Counted from the first letter of the stretch, positions 9,476 through 18,420 are shown. The stretch: DNA of 64,000 nucleotides from Aquabacter sp040049275 (GCF_040049275.1 NZ_JBDZDT010000002.1:1-64000); one strand, 5' to 3'. A program made the numbers and translations. The notes: generated by a model not told the origin, from the letters alone.

Positions 9476-9904
9476 TCACGCCGGCTCCCAGCCGGGCGGG
9501 GCAAGCTCGAAGCCGGAAAAGTCGAAGGCGGGCGCCACCGTGCAGCCCACCAGGGTCCATGCGCCCAGGCTCTCCGCCGCCTGCCACGCGTGAGGCGGCA
9601 CAACGGCCTGGGGCCGCTCCCCCGCCGCAAGGTCCGCCCCGAGCACATGGTCGCTGCGCGTGCCGTCGGGCATGACCATGCCGAGCTTCAGCGGCGCACC
9701 GGCATACCAATGCCAGGCCTCGCTCGCATCCACCCGGTGCCAGTGGGACCGCTCGCCCGCCGCCAGCAGGAAATAGATGGCGGTGGAGGCGCCCCGCGCG
9801 CCGTTCGTCCCGGCCTCGCGGAACGTTTCGCGGAAATGCCCGCCCTCGGGATGGGGCGCAAGGCCGAGCAAAGCGATGATCTCCGCGGCGGAAAGCCCGG
9901 TCAC
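9476..9904 (-). CDS. Cupin superfamily (DUF985-type) protein
   Basis: 142 aa, a single-domain beta-barrel of the DUF985/Cupin_5 family. The opening LGLAPHPEGGHFRETF and the central SHWHRVDASEAWHWY are the family landmarks and contain the putative metal-binding histidines; VPPHAWQAA supplies the second cupin motif. Function is not established for the family; a sugar-isomerase-like role has been suggested from structure. It follows gloB on the same strand with a 3-base gap, so the two are probably co-transcribed. Confidence 0.85.
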   Translation of the reverse strand: MTGLSAAEIIALLGLAPHPEGGHFRETFREAGTNGARGASTAIYFLLAAGERSHWHRVDASEAWHWYAGAPLKLGMVMPDGTRSDHVLGADLAAGERPQAVVPPHAWQAAESLGAWTLVGCTVAPAFDFSGFELAPPGWEPA

Positions 9905-9907
9905 CGC

Positions 9908-10681
9908 TCAGCCCTTGAAGACGTTCTTGCGGGCGCGCAGCTCGGTGAACACCGCCGCGCTGTCCGAGGTGCCGAGCCCCATGCGCTCGGCCATTCCGGG
10001 GTCGTCGGCGCGCAGGAAGGGGTTGGTGAGCTTCTCGTCGCCCAGCAGCACCGGAATGGTGGGCTTGCCGTCCCGCCGCGCCGCTTCTGCATCCCCCAGC
10101 CGGGCGCGCAACGCGCCGTTGTCGGGATCGACGCTGACCGCGAAGCGGCCGTTGGCGACGGTATATTCATGCCCCACGAAGACCGACAGGTCGTCCGGCA
10201 GGGTCCTGAGCCGCTGGAGCGATTTCCAGAGCACCGGCGGGTCGCACTCGATGGGCCGTCCGCAGCCCATGACGAACAGCGTGTCACCGGCGAACAGCAG
10301 GCGCTCGTCCTCGAACAGATAGACCACATGGCCGGCAGTGTGGCCGGGGGTCTCCATGACGCGGCCGATGAGCGAGCCCACGGCCACCGGGTCTCCGTCC
10401 ACCACCTCTACGTCGATGCCGGGAATGGTGGCGGCCTCGGCCTTGGGGCCGACCACCGTCGCCCCGAACCGGGCTTTCAGCGCCGGCACGCCGTCCACAT
10501 GGTCGGCATGATGGTGGGTGACGAGAATGTGCGTGAGGTTCCAGCCCTCCCGGTCCAGCGCCGCCAGCACGGGGCCGGCTTCGGGCACGTCCACCACCGC
10601 CGTGGCCTGGGCCACGGGGTCGTGCAGAAGGATGGCATAATTGTCGCTGAGGCAGGGGATGATCCGGATTTCGATGGCCAT
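9908..10681 (-). CDS. gloB: Hydroxyacylglutathione hydrolase (glyoxalase II)
   Basis: 257-aa metallo-beta-lactamase-fold enzyme that hydrolyses S-lactoylglutathione to D-lactate and glutathione in methylglyoxal detoxification. The metal motif THHHADHVDG (~53-62) is intact, and GHTAGHV and the C-terminal HAGH-type region are as in GloB. Start set at ATG 10681, preceded by CAGGAGGAGATAGGTTC; the longer frame upstream has no ribosome site. Divergent from the methyltransferase at 10796. Confidence 0.93.
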   Translation of the reverse strand: MAIEIRIIPCLSDNYAILLHDPVAQATAVVDVPEAGPVLAALDREGWNLTHILVTHHHADHVDGVPALKARFGATVVGPKAEAATIPGIDVEVVDGDPVAVGSLIGRVMETPGHTAGHVVYLFEDERLLFAGDTLFVMGCGRPIECDPPVLWKSLQRLRTLPDDLSVFVGHEYTVANGRFAVSVDPDNGALRARLGDAEAARRDGKPTIPVLLGDEKLTNPFLRADDPGMAERMGLGTSDSAAVFTELRARKNVFKG

Positions 10682-10795
10682 GAACCTATCTCCTCCTGAA
10701 GCGGATATACCGGCTTTGAGTAGCACGCCGGGCTCGCGGAGCAAGCCTCATGGCGCCGCACTGGCATGCTATAAGGCGCGAGGGAAAGGGAGGCC

Positions 10796-11524
10796 ATGTT
10801 CCTCGACGTCGTCGACCTGCGCAGCTTCTATGCCCAGCCTTTGGGCGCGGTGACGCGCCGCGTGGTGGGGCGGGCGATCCGCGCGCGCTTTCAGGACGTG
10901 GGCGGCCTCTCCGTGCTGGGGATGGGCTATGCCACGCCCTATCTCGGCGCGTTCCGCGAGGAAGCGGAGCGCTGCATCGCCCTCATGCCCGCCGCGCAGG
11001 GGGTGGTGCGCTGGCCCTCCGCCGCGCCGACGCTCGCGGCCCTGGCCGATGAGGGCGCCTTGCCGCTGCCCAATTCCTGCATCGACCGGGTGGTGGCGGT
11101 GCATCTTCTGGAAATGACGCCTGACGCCGCGGGCATGCTGCGGGAAGTCTGGCGGGTGCTGGCGCCTGGCGGGCGGCTGCTTGCGGTGGTGCCCAACCGG
11201 CGCGGCGTCTGGGCTCGGCTCGATACCACCCCGTTCGGCAATGGCCGGCCCTTCTCGCGCGGGCAGGTGGTGCGGCTGTTGCGCGAAGCGCTGTTCACGC
11301 CGGTCGGCTGGGACGAGGCGCTCTATTTCCCACCAGTCTCGTCCCGCTGGATGCTGCGCACCGCTATTGCGTGGGAGCGTGTCGGCGGCGGGCTGTCCTT
11401 GCCGTTTGCGGGGGTTCACGTGGTGGAGGCGACCAAGCAGCTCTACCGCCCCGCGCCGGTCAAGCGCCCGGCCCTGGTGCCGGCCCTGGAGCCGGTGTTC
11501 GGCCAGGGCGTGCCGGCGGGGTAG
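10796..11524 (+). CDS. Class I SAM-dependent methyltransferase (type 11 family)
   Basis: 242 aa. The first SAM-binding loop reads LSVLGMGYATPYL (~36-48), weaker than canonical GxGxG. The conserved region around the post-II motif (LPNSCIDRVVAVHLLE, ~93-108) and VLAPGGRLLAVVPN (~127-140) identify the fold. GGGAGGCC lies immediately before the ATG. Such proteins are commonly divergent from gloB in alphaproteobacteria; the methyl acceptor is unknown. Confidence 0.8.
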   Translation: MFLDVVDLRSFYAQPLGAVTRRVVGRAIRARFQDVGGLSVLGMGYATPYLGAFREEAERCIALMPAAQGVVRWPSAAPTLAALADEGALPLPNSCIDRVVAVHLLEMTPDAAGMLREVWRVLAPGGRLLAVVPNRRGVWARLDTTPFGNGRPFSRGQVVRLLREALFTPVGWDEALYFPPVSSRWMLRTAIAWERVGGGLSLPFAGVHVVEATKQLYRPAPVKRPALVPALEPVFGQGVPAG

Positions 11525-11543
11525 GGGCTCCATGAGCGGCCAT

Positions 11544-11603
11544 CCCCGGACTTGGTCCGGGGACCTCCGCCTCGGGGAAGATGCCCGGGTCAAGCCCGGG
11601 CAT
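11544..11603. terminator. Paired hairpins between convergent genes
   Basis: Two strong stem-loops: CCCCGGA/TCCGGGG around CTTGG (11544-11562), and ATGCCCGGG/CCCGGGCAT around TCAAG (11581-11603). They sit between the convergent methyltransferase and metW stops and could terminate from both sides. The second is a variant of the CCGGGCTTGTCCCGG repeat family. Confidence 0.5.
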
Positions 11604-11623
11604 GACTGCAAAGTTGGGGGCGC

Positions 11624-12289
11624 TCAGCCCTTCCGCGTCAGCAGGAACACCGCCTGCTCGCCCAGAAGGTTCCACACCCACCAGGGCATGTTGAAGCGCA
11701 CGCGGTGGCCGGAGGAATCCAGCGCCACCGCCTTCTCCATGCGCGCGCCCAGCACATCCACCAGCTCCACGAAGTCGCGGACCGTGCAGAAATGGATGTT
11801 GGGCGTCTCGTACCAGGGGATGGGCATGTTGTCGGTGAGCGGCATGCGCCCGTGCAGCACCAAATCGAGGCGGGAGCGCCAATGGCCGAAATTGGGGAAG
11901 GACACCACCGCATGCCGGCCGATGCGCAGCATCTGCTCCATCACCCAGCGTGGGCGGCGGGTGGCCTGCAGCGTCTGGGAGAGGATGACATAGTCGAAGG
12001 CGTCGTCGGGATAATGGGCGAGGTCCACGTCCGCATCGCCCTGCACCACGGCAAGGCCCCGCGCGACGCCGGCATTCACGCCCTCGCGGGAGAGTTCGAT
12101 GCCGCGCGCATCGCAGCCGCGCGTGGTGGCGAGCAGCTCCAGGAGCTCGCCGTCGCCGGCGCCCACGTCCAGCACCCGCGAGCCGCGGGCCACCATCTCG
12201 GCCACAACCACAAGGTCGACGCGGCCGCCCGATGAGCGCACCGCGGTTTCGTCCAAGGGCTGGCTGCGTTCGGCTGTGATTGTGCTCAT
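11624..12289 (-). CDS. metW: Methionine biosynthesis protein MetW
   Basis: 221-aa methyltransferase-fold protein. SAM-type motif LDVGAGDGELLELL (~40-53), then RGIELSREGV and the highly characteristic FPNFGHWRSRL and PIPWYETPNIHFCT segments of MetW. Its ATG overlaps the metX stop by 4 bases (ATGA). MetW is known to partner MetX in homoserine acylation in proteobacteria; the exact biochemical role is still debated. Confidence 0.95.
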   Translation of the reverse strand: MSTITAERSQPLDETAVRSSGGRVDLVVVAEMVARGSRVLDVGAGDGELLELLATTRGCDARGIELSREGVNAGVARGLAVVQGDADVDLAHYPDDAFDYVILSQTLQATRRPRWVMEQMLRIGRHAVVSFPNFGHWRSRLDLVLHGRMPLTDNMPIPWYETPNIHFCTVRDFVELVDVLGARMEKAVALDSSGHRVRFNMPWWVWNLLGEQAVFLLTRKG

Positions 12290-13497
12290 CGGTCCCGTGC
12301 GGCCGGAAGCCCGGCGACCTTGGCGGCGCTGTCGAGGAAGCCGCGGGTGATATCGAACAATTCGGGCTCCTCGAGGAGGAAGGCGTCGTGGCCCTTGTCG
12401 CTTTCGATCTCGGCGAAGGAGACGCTGGCGCCCGACGCGTTCAGAGCGTGGACGATGGAGCGGGAATCCTGCGTCGGGAACAGCCAGTCGCTGGTGAAGG
12501 AGACGAGGCAGAAACGTGTCTTGCTGCCGCGGAAGGCGTTGGCGAGCACGCCGTCATAGTCGGCGGCAAGGTCGAAATAGTCCATGGCCCGCGTGACATA
12601 GAGATAGGAATTGGGGTCGAAGCGCTGCACGAACGATTCGCCCTGGTGGCGCAGATAGCTCTCCACCTGGAAGTCCGCATCGAAGCCGAAGGTGGGCAGC
12701 ACCCGGTCCTGCAGCTTGCGGCCGAATTTCCGGTGCAGCGCCTGGTCGGACATATAGGTGATGTGCGCGGCCATGCGCGCCACCGCGAGCCCGCGATGGG
12801 GCGTCACCCCATGCTGGAGGTAATGGCCGCCCTGCCATTCCGGGTCGGCCATCACCGCCTGGCGGCCCACTTCGTGGAAGGCGATGTTCTGCGCCGAATG
12901 CCGCGCCGCCGTGGCGATGGGCAAGGCCGAGAGCACCCGCTCGGGATAGCTCGCCGCCCATTGCAGCACCTGCATGCCGCCCATGGAGCCGCCGGCTACA
13001 CACAAAAGCCGGTCGATGCCGAGATGGTCGAGGAGCATGGCCTGCGCATTCACCATGTCGCGGATGGTGACGAGCGGCATGTCGAGGCCGTAGGCCCGGC
13101 CGGTCTGCGGATTGATGGAGGCGGGCCCGGTGGTGCCCATGCATCCGCCGAGCACATTGGCGCAGATGACGAAGAAGCGCTCGGTGTCGATGGGCTTGCC
13201 CGGCCCCACCAGCGTCTCCCACCAGCCCGGCTTGCCGGTGACGGGGTTCACGTTGGCCACATGCTGGTCGCCGGTCAGCGCGTGGCAGACCAGAATGGCG
13301 TTGGTGCGCCCCGCATTGGGCTCGCCATAGGTCTGGTAGGCGATCTGGAGATCGGTCAGCGCCACGCCGGCATCGAGGCGCAACGGCTTGTTCCGCCCGA
13401 ACCGCACCACGGGCGAATGCGGCTCGTCCGCTTCACGGCGCGCCCGCGCATCTTCAGCGTCGATGGCCGGGGCCTCGACTTCGACCAAAGGATCCAT
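12286..13497 (-). CDS. metX: Homoserine O-acetyltransferase
   Basis: 403-aa alpha/beta-hydrolase-fold acyltransferase making O-acetylhomoserine from L-homoserine and acetyl-CoA, the entry to methionine synthesis. The nucleophile elbow is GGSMGGMQ (Ser ~171); the charge-relay Asp lies in SFTSDWLFPT and His in KGHDAFLLE near the C-terminus. DDGRPFY-type variation is absent and length is normal. Coupled to metW by ATGA. Some MetX-type enzymes use succinyl-CoA (MetXS), which I cannot exclude from sequence alone. Confidence 0.95.
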   Translation of the reverse strand: MDPLVEVEAPAIDAEDARARREADEPHSPVVRFGRNKPLRLDAGVALTDLQIAYQTYGEPNAGRTNAILVCHALTGDQHVANVNPVTGKPGWWETLVGPGKPIDTERFFVICANVLGGCMGTTGPASINPQTGRAYGLDMPLVTIRDMVNAQAMLLDHLGIDRLLCVAGGSMGGMQVLQWAASYPERVLSALPIATAARHSAQNIAFHEVGRQAVMADPEWQGGHYLQHGVTPHRGLAVARMAAHITYMSDQALHRKFGRKLQDRVLPTFGFDADFQVESYLRHQGESFVQRFDPNSYLYVTRAMDYFDLAADYDGVLANAFRGSKTRFCLVSFTSDWLFPTQDSRSIVHALNASGASVSFAEIESDKGHDAFLLEEPELFDITRGFLDSAAKVAGLPAARDR

Positions 13498-13500
13498 GGC

Positions 13501-13549
13501 GCCACCAAGCGACTCCCGCCTGTCCGTGTCAAGCGGGAGACGCGGTGGC
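13501..13549. promoter_or_regulatory. Two-part stem-loop upstream of metX
   Basis: GCCACC (13501-13506) pairs with GGTGGC (13544-13549), enclosing CTCCCGC (13513-13519) paired with GCGGGAG (13533-13539). It lies in the 56 bases between the exported-protein stop and the metX start. No T-run follows in the metX direction, so it could be a leader or attenuator as easily as a terminator. It does not match the SAM-II riboswitch pattern I know. Confidence 0.4.
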
Positions 13550-13553
13550 TATG

Positions 13554-13856
13554 TCAGCGGCCGCCCTGGCAGAGCGGGTCGATCTGGCGGCAGCCGAAGG
13601 CGTTGCGGGCCTCCGGCGATTGCGGCAGGCCCGTCGTGTCCCGGGACCTGACGCTGCCGGTGACGGTGGGGTCGGTGTCGACGGGGCCTTGGACGCTGGT
13701 GCCGGTGCGCGCGGGAGGTATCGGCACCACCGCACCGTTGGGCTGGCGGACGGTCGGATTGGTGCCCGTGCCGGCTTCGACGCCGCTCTGGGCGAAGGCC
13801 GGGCCGGCGAAGATGGCCGCAACGGCCAGGACAGGAAGAAATGTGTTCATCCGCAT
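13554..13856 (-). CDS. Small exported protein, function unknown
   Basis: 100 aa from ATG 13856, chosen for the GAGGAG seven bases upstream. Signal peptide MRMNTFLPVLAVAAIFAGPAFA with probable cleavage after AFA. The mature part is rich in Thr, Pro and Gly and ends in FGCRQIDPLCQGGR with two cysteines that could form a disulphide. No recognised domain. Upstream of metX on the same strand. Confidence 0.6.
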   Translation of the reverse strand: MRMNTFLPVLAVAAIFAGPAFAQSGVEAGTGTNPTVRQPNGAVVPIPPARTGTSVQGPVDTDPTVTGSVRSRDTTGLPQSPEARNAFGCRQIDPLCQGGR

Positions 13857-14167
13857 GGGGCGTCTCCTCTTCGCGCCGAAACTGCGACGCTTGTGTGAGG
13901 AACCCATGGCAAGACGCTGTGTTCCCCACGGACAAAGAGGGACCGGAGCCAATTCAGCGATTCGGTCCGTGTTTGGACACGTCTGTTCCCCGGGGGAGAG
14001 GCGATTGTACCGCTTTGGGACAGGAGGGAACGAAGCCGGACCCAGGCACCATCAGCGATTCGCGCACCTTTCGTTCCCGCCTCGCCCCCTTCAGAGGGTG
14101 GCGCAATGGCGTTCGCGTCCCGATATGATACACGAGCCCCCCACCGCACCGGACCTGCCTCCCGCCC
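13857..14167. other. Divergent promoter region without genes
   Basis: 311 bases between the exported-protein gene and the helicase, transcribed apart. A TATGAT -10-like box at 14124-14129 lies 39 bases before the helicase start with a poor -35. CAGCGATTCG occurs twice (near 13955 and 14052). No tRNA, terminator or small gene seen. Confidence 0.4.
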
Positions 14168-17100
14168 ATGGATGATGTGACGAAACTTGCGGTCCTGCCC
14201 CGTTCCATCAGGGCGCGGGGCGTGACGGCGGTGCTTGGCCCCACCAATACCGGCAAGACCCATCTCGCCATCGAGCGCATGCTGGGCCACGAGAGCGGCA
14301 TCATCGGCCTGCCGCTGCGGCTCCTCGCGCGCGAAGTCTATCAGCGCATCGTCGAGCGCGTCGGGCCCAAGCAGGTGGCGCTCATCACCGGCGAGGAGAA
14401 GATCAAGCCGCCCAATCCGCGCTATTGGGTGGCCACCGTCGAGGCCATGCCGCGCGACCTCGACGTTTCCTTTGTCGCCATCGACGAGATCCAGCTCGCC
14501 TGCGACTTTGATCGCGGCCACGTCTTCACCAACCGGCTCTTGAACCGGCGCGGGCGCCACGAGACGCTGGTGCTGGGCGCCGCCACCATGCGCCCGCTGC
14601 TGGAAAAGCTGATGCCGGGCATCAATGTGGTGGTGCGCCCGCGCCTCTCCACGCTCTCGTTTGCCGGCGAAAAGAAGATCACCCGCCTGCCGCCGCGCTC
14701 TGCCGTGGTCGCCTTCTCGGCCGAGGAGGTCTACGCCATCGCCGAACTGATCCGCCGCCAGCGGGGCGGGGCGGCGGTGGTGATGGGGGCGCTCTCGCCC
14801 CGCACCCGCAACGCCCAGGTGGAGCTCTACCAGAGCCGCGACGTGGACTATCTCGTCGCCACCGATGCCATCGGCATGGGCCTCAATCTCGACGTGGATC
14901 ACGTCGCCTTCGCCGCCGACCGCAAGTTCGACGGCTGGCAGTTCCGCCGCCTCAATCCCTCCGAGATGGCCCAGATCGCCGGCCGCGCGGGCCGTGCGAC
15001 GCGCGACGGCACCTTCGGCACGACCGGCCGCTGCCCGCCCTTCGAGCCCGAATTGGTGGAGCGGCTGGAGGGTCATTCGTTCGAGACTGCCAAGGTGTTG
15101 CAGTGGCGCAACGCCGTGCCCGACTTCTCCTCGCTGAAGGCGCTCCAGGACAGCCTCGCTCTGCCGCCGCGCGAGGAAGGTCTCACCCGCGCGCCCACCG
15201 CCGATGACGTGCAAGTGCTAGAAATCATGGGCCGCGAGCCTGCCGTGGCGGACCGCGCGACCTCCCCCGATGTCATGGAGCGGCTGTGGGATGTGTGCCA
15301 GGTCCCGGACTACCGGAAGATCTCTCCGGGGGCCCATGCGGAGCTCGTGCGCACCCTTTTCGACCATGTGGGGACCGGTGGCCGCATCCCCGATGAGTGG
15401 TTCGCGCGTCAAATCGCCTTGACCGATCGCGCGGAAGGGGACATCGACACGCTGTCGAGACGGATCGCGCAGGTGAGGACCCTCACCTACGTGGCCAACC
15501 GTCCCGATTGGCTCAAGGATCCGGAACACTGGCAAGGCGTCACGAGGGGGGTCGAGGACAAGCTGTCCGACGCACTGCACGAGCGGCTGGCACAACGCTT
15601 CGTGGACCGACGGACCAGCGTGCTCATGCGGCGCCTGCGAGAGAATACGATGCTCGAAACTGAGATCAGCAAAACCGGCGACGTCACCGTGGAGGGCCAC
15701 ATGATCGGCCATCTCCAGGGCTTTCAGTTCGCTCCCGACCCATCCGCGGGGGGCGAAGAGGCGAAGGCGCTGCGCGCCGCCGCCCAGAAGGCGCTCGCCG
15801 GCGAGATAGAGGCCCGCGCGACGCGGCTGTCCGCCGCCGTGGACGAGGCCTTTGTCCTCACGGCCGACGGCACCATCCGCTGGGTGGGCGAGCCGGTGGC
15901 GAAGCTCATTCCCGGCGAGGAGGTGCTCGCACCCCGCTTCAAGATCATCGCCGACGAGCATCTGACCGGCCCCGCCCGCGACCAGGTGGAAGCCCGCCTC
16001 GCGCTCTGGCTGAAGGCCCATGTGGAGAAGCTGCTCGGCCCGCTGACCAAGCTCTCCGGGGCCGAGGACATTACCGGCATCGCCCGCGGCATCGCCTTCC
16101 AGATCGTGGAAAGCCTCGGCGTGCTGGAGCGCACCAAGGTGGCCGAGGAGATGAAGACCCTCGACCAGCCTTCCCGCGCCACCCTGCGCGGCTATGGCGT
16201 GCGATTCGGCGCCCACCATATCTATCTGCCAGCCTTGCTGAAGCCCGCGCCGCGCGCGCTGGCCCTGGAGCTTCATGCCCTGAAGCATGGCGGCCTTTCC
16301 CAGAAGGGCCTCGACGAGCTGCCGAGCCTTGCCGCTTCCGGCCGCACCTCCATTCCCGTGGACCATGAGATCCAGAAGGGCCTCTACCGCGCCGCCGGCT
16401 TCCGGGTCTGCGGCGAGCGGGCGGTGCGCGTGGACATATTGGAGCGTCTCGCCGACCTGATTCGCCCGGCCTTGGCCTGGCGGCCCCAGTCTCCGGGCCC
16501 GAAGCCTGCGGGCGCGGTGGACGGGCGCGGCTTTACCGTCACCGTCGGCATGACCTCGCTGGCGGGCTGCTCGGGCGAGGACTTCGCCTCCATCCTGCGC
16601 TCGCTGGGCTACCGCATGGAGCGCCGCGCTGCCCCGCCGCCGGAGGCCGACGCCCCGCCCGCGCCGGTGGTCGAGGCGGAACTGGCTCCGGCGCCGGAAG
16701 GCGCCATCGAGGCGGACCTGCTGTTCGATCCCATCGAGGCACCGGCCGAGGCCGCAGCTGAGGATTCTTCGGCCGAGGCCGTCGAAGCCGTCGCCGAGGC
16801 GACGCTGGACGAGGCGGGAGCGCCCCCGGTCGCCGAAGAGGCGGCCGAGGAGGCTTCTGCCGAAGAGGGTCCCGACGCCCCCGAGGAAGAGGTGGCGGAA
16901 GCCTCTGAGACCGAAGAGGCCACGGAAGCCCTGGCCGATCCCACGGCCGCGGAGGTTCTTGCGGAAGTCAGCGCCCCGGATCAGGCCCCCACGGACGAGG
17001 CCGCCACAGACGAAGCCCCCACGGAGTTGGGCGCCGAGCCCGCCGCCGGTAGTGAGGTGCCCGCGGCCGAGACGGCCGAGGCCGGCGCTGTCGCGGCGGA

Positions 17101-17554
17101 TTCCTCCGAGGCTGCCGAGGCTGCGCTCATCGAGGTGTGGCGCCCCGGCCGTCCGCCGGGCGCGCCGCGTCGCGAGCGGCCGCAGCGCGAAGGCCAGGGG
17201 GGGCACCGCGAAGGACAGGGCCACCGCCAGCAGCGCGAGGGTGAAGGCGGCGGCGAACGTCGTGACGGCCGCCCGCCGCAGCGCCATCAGCACCGGCCGA
17301 ACCGTCCGCACGAGCAGCGCGAAGGTGCGCCGGGCGGGGAGGGGCAAGGCGAGCGGCAGAGCCGTCCGCCGCGCCAGGACCGCCCGCCGTTCCGCGGCCC
17401 CCGCGAGGGCGATGCCCAGCGCGGCCCGCGTCCGGAGCAGCGTGCGCCGGTCCACCAGGAACGCCGCCGCGAGAAGCCCGCCGATCCCGACAGCCCCTTT
17501 GCCGCCCTTGCTGCGCTGAAGGCGCGCATGGAGGCGGAAAAGAAGGGGAGCTGA
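14168..17554 (+). CDS. Suv3-like DEAD/H RNA helicase with long charged C-terminal tail
   Basis: 1128 aa. The superfamily-2 core shows Walker A GPTNTGKTH (~24-32), the DEIQ box in IDEIQLA (~105-111) and motif VI QIAGRAGRATR (~268-278), with the Suv3 C-terminal domain behind it. Mitochondrial Suv3 is a degradosome helicase, so an RNA-processing role is likely. Residues ~818-988 are a Glu/Ala/Pro-rich acidic stretch; ~990-1110 are Arg/Gly/Gln-rich and strongly basic; a short helix closes the protein. This tail is far longer than the helicase requires. Codon use between ~15250 and 15720 is less GC3-biased than the flanks. The stop abuts the S4 gene. Confidence 0.88.
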   Translation: MDDVTKLAVLPRSIRARGVTAVLGPTNTGKTHLAIERMLGHESGIIGLPLRLLAREVYQRIVERVGPKQVALITGEEKIKPPNPRYWVATVEAMPRDLDVSFVAIDEIQLACDFDRGHVFTNRLLNRRGRHETLVLGAATMRPLLEKLMPGINVVVRPRLSTLSFAGEKKITRLPPRSAVVAFSAEEVYAIAELIRRQRGGAAVVMGALSPRTRNAQVELYQSRDVDYLVATDAIGMGLNLDVDHVAFAADRKFDGWQFRRLNPSEMAQIAGRAGRATRDGTFGTTGRCPPFEPELVERLEGHSFETAKVLQWRNAVPDFSSLKALQDSLALPPREEGLTRAPTADDVQVLEIMGREPAVADRATSPDVMERLWDVCQVPDYRKISPGAHAELVRTLFDHVGTGGRIPDEWFARQIALTDRAEGDIDTLSRRIAQVRTLTYVANRPDWLKDPEHWQGVTRGVEDKLSDALHERLAQRFVDRRTSVLMRRLRENTMLETEISKTGDVTVEGHMIGHLQGFQFAPDPSAGGEEAKALRAAAQKALAGEIEARATRLSAAVDEAFVLTADGTIRWVGEPVAKLIPGEEVLAPRFKIIADEHLTGPARDQVEARLALWLKAHVEKLLGPLTKLSGAEDITGIARGIAFQIVESLGVLERTKVAEEMKTLDQPSRATLRGYGVRFGAHHIYLPALLKPAPRALALELHALKHGGLSQKGLDELPSLAASGRTSIPVDHEIQKGLYRAAGFRVCGERAVRVDILERLADLIRPALAWRPQSPGPKPAGAVDGRGFTVTVGMTSLAGCSGEDFASILRSLGYRMERRAAPPPEADAPPAPVVEAELAPAPEGAIEADLLFDPIEAPAEAAAEDSSAEAVEAVAEATLDEAGAPPVAEEAAEEASAEEGPDAPEEEVAEASETEEATEALADPTAAEVLAEVSAPDQAPTDEAATDEAPTELGAEPAAGSEVPAAETAEAGAVAADSSEAAEAALIEVWRPGRPPGAPRRERPQREGQGGHREGQGHRQQREGEGGGERRDGRPPQRHQHRPNRPHEQREGAPGGEGQGERQSRPPRQDRPPFRGPREGDAQRGPRPEQRAPVHQERRREKPADPDSPFAALAALKARMEAEKKGS

Positions 17555-17833
17555 GTGACGGAGCCAACTTCCCCGGCACGTCAGCGGCTCGATCTGTGGC
17601 TCTGGTATGCCCGTGTGGTGCGCGCCCGCGCCTCCGCCGCGGGGCTCGTGCGCCAGGGCCATGTGCGGGTGGACGGCGCGCGGGTAACCAGCGCCGGCTA
17701 TACCGTGCGGGTAGGGCAGGTGGTGACGGTGAGCCTGGACCATTCGGTCCGCGTGCTCAGGGTTGTCGGCTTTTCGGAGCGGCGGGAGGATGCTACATCT
17801 GCCACCGAGACTTTTGAGGAAATAACAGACTGA
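17555..17833 (+). CDS. S4-domain RNA-binding protein (Hsp15-like)
   Basis: 92 aa, GTG start directly after the helicase TGA with AAGGGGAG upstream. The S4 fold is shown by RLDLWLWYARVVRARASAAGLV and GHVRVDGARV. HslR/Hsp15 relatives bind stalled 50S-nascent-chain complexes. Zero-gap coupling to the helicase suggests a shared RNA-related job. C-terminal ~20 residues are acidic. Confidence 0.88.
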   Translation: MTEPTSPARQRLDLWLWYARVVRARASAAGLVRQGHVRVDGARVTSAGYTVRVGQVVTVSLDHSVRVLRVVGFSERREDATSATETFEEITD

Positions 17834-17909
17834 TTAAGTCAAATGACGCTGCGGCCGGCGCTTGCGCGCCGGAAATCGAAGTTGGCCGGCCGGGCGAGAG
17901 GAACGTGTC

Positions 17910-18245
17910 ATGACCTATGTCGTCACCGAGAACTGCATCCGCTGCAAGTATATGGATTGCGTCTCTGTGTGCCCGGTGGACTGCTTCTACGAAGGCGAGA
18001 ACATGCTCGTCATCCACCCGGATGAGTGCATCGATTGCGGCGTCTGCGAACCGGAGTGCCCTGCCGAGGCCATCAAGCCCGATACCGAGGGCGGCCTTGA
18101 GAAGTGGCTCGGGTTGAACGCCGAGTACGCCAAGGTGTGGCCCAACATCACCATCAAGCGCGATGCCCCGCCCGACGCCAAGGAGTGGGACGGCAAGCCC
18201 GACAAGGAAGGCCTGTTCTCGGCGGAGCCCGGCACGGGCGACTAA
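17910..18245 (+). CDS. fdxA: Seven-iron ferredoxin FdxA
   Basis: 111 aa from ATG 17910 (GAGAGGAACGTGTC before it); an earlier in-frame start adds 16 residues not seen in the family. Cys9, 12, 17, 21, 25 (CIRCKYMDC...CPVDC) and Cys40, 43, 46, 50 (CIDCGVCEPEC) give the 3Fe-4S/4Fe-4S pattern. Family proteins are ~107-112 aa. The gene follows the S4 protein by 76 bases. From memory, a CarD/CdnL gene often follows fdxA in this group; it is not seen here. Confidence 0.94.
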   Translation: MTYVVTENCIRCKYMDCVSVCPVDCFYEGENMLVIHPDECIDCGVCEPECPAEAIKPDTEGGLEKWLGLNAEYAKVWPNITIKRDAPPDAKEWDGKPDKEGLFSAEPGTGD

Positions 18246-18305
18246 TCCGGCGCCGCACGGCAGCCGCGTGGCACGAGAGCCGCGCTTCTTCCAAGACCCG
18301 CCGCC

Positions 18306-18335
18306 ATCCCCGGATCCGATCCGGGGATCTTTTTT
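18306..18335 (+). terminator. Rho-independent terminator after fdxA
   Basis: Ten-base-pair stem ATCCCCGGAT/ATCCGGGGAT with a CCG loop, followed by C and six T residues. It is the clearest intrinsic terminator in the window and closes the helicase-S4-fdxA unit. Confidence 0.8.
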
Positions 18336-18420
18336 CGTGTCCCCTTCGCGAACGCCGCCGTCATGGCTCGGCTTGTCCTAGGGGGTTGTCTTGCGCGCCA
18401 CCTCTCCCCCGGCACCACCG

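Noticed and set aside
13498..13553. SAM-II riboswitch before metX
   Set aside because: The pseudoknot sequence pattern is not present; only plain stems are seen.
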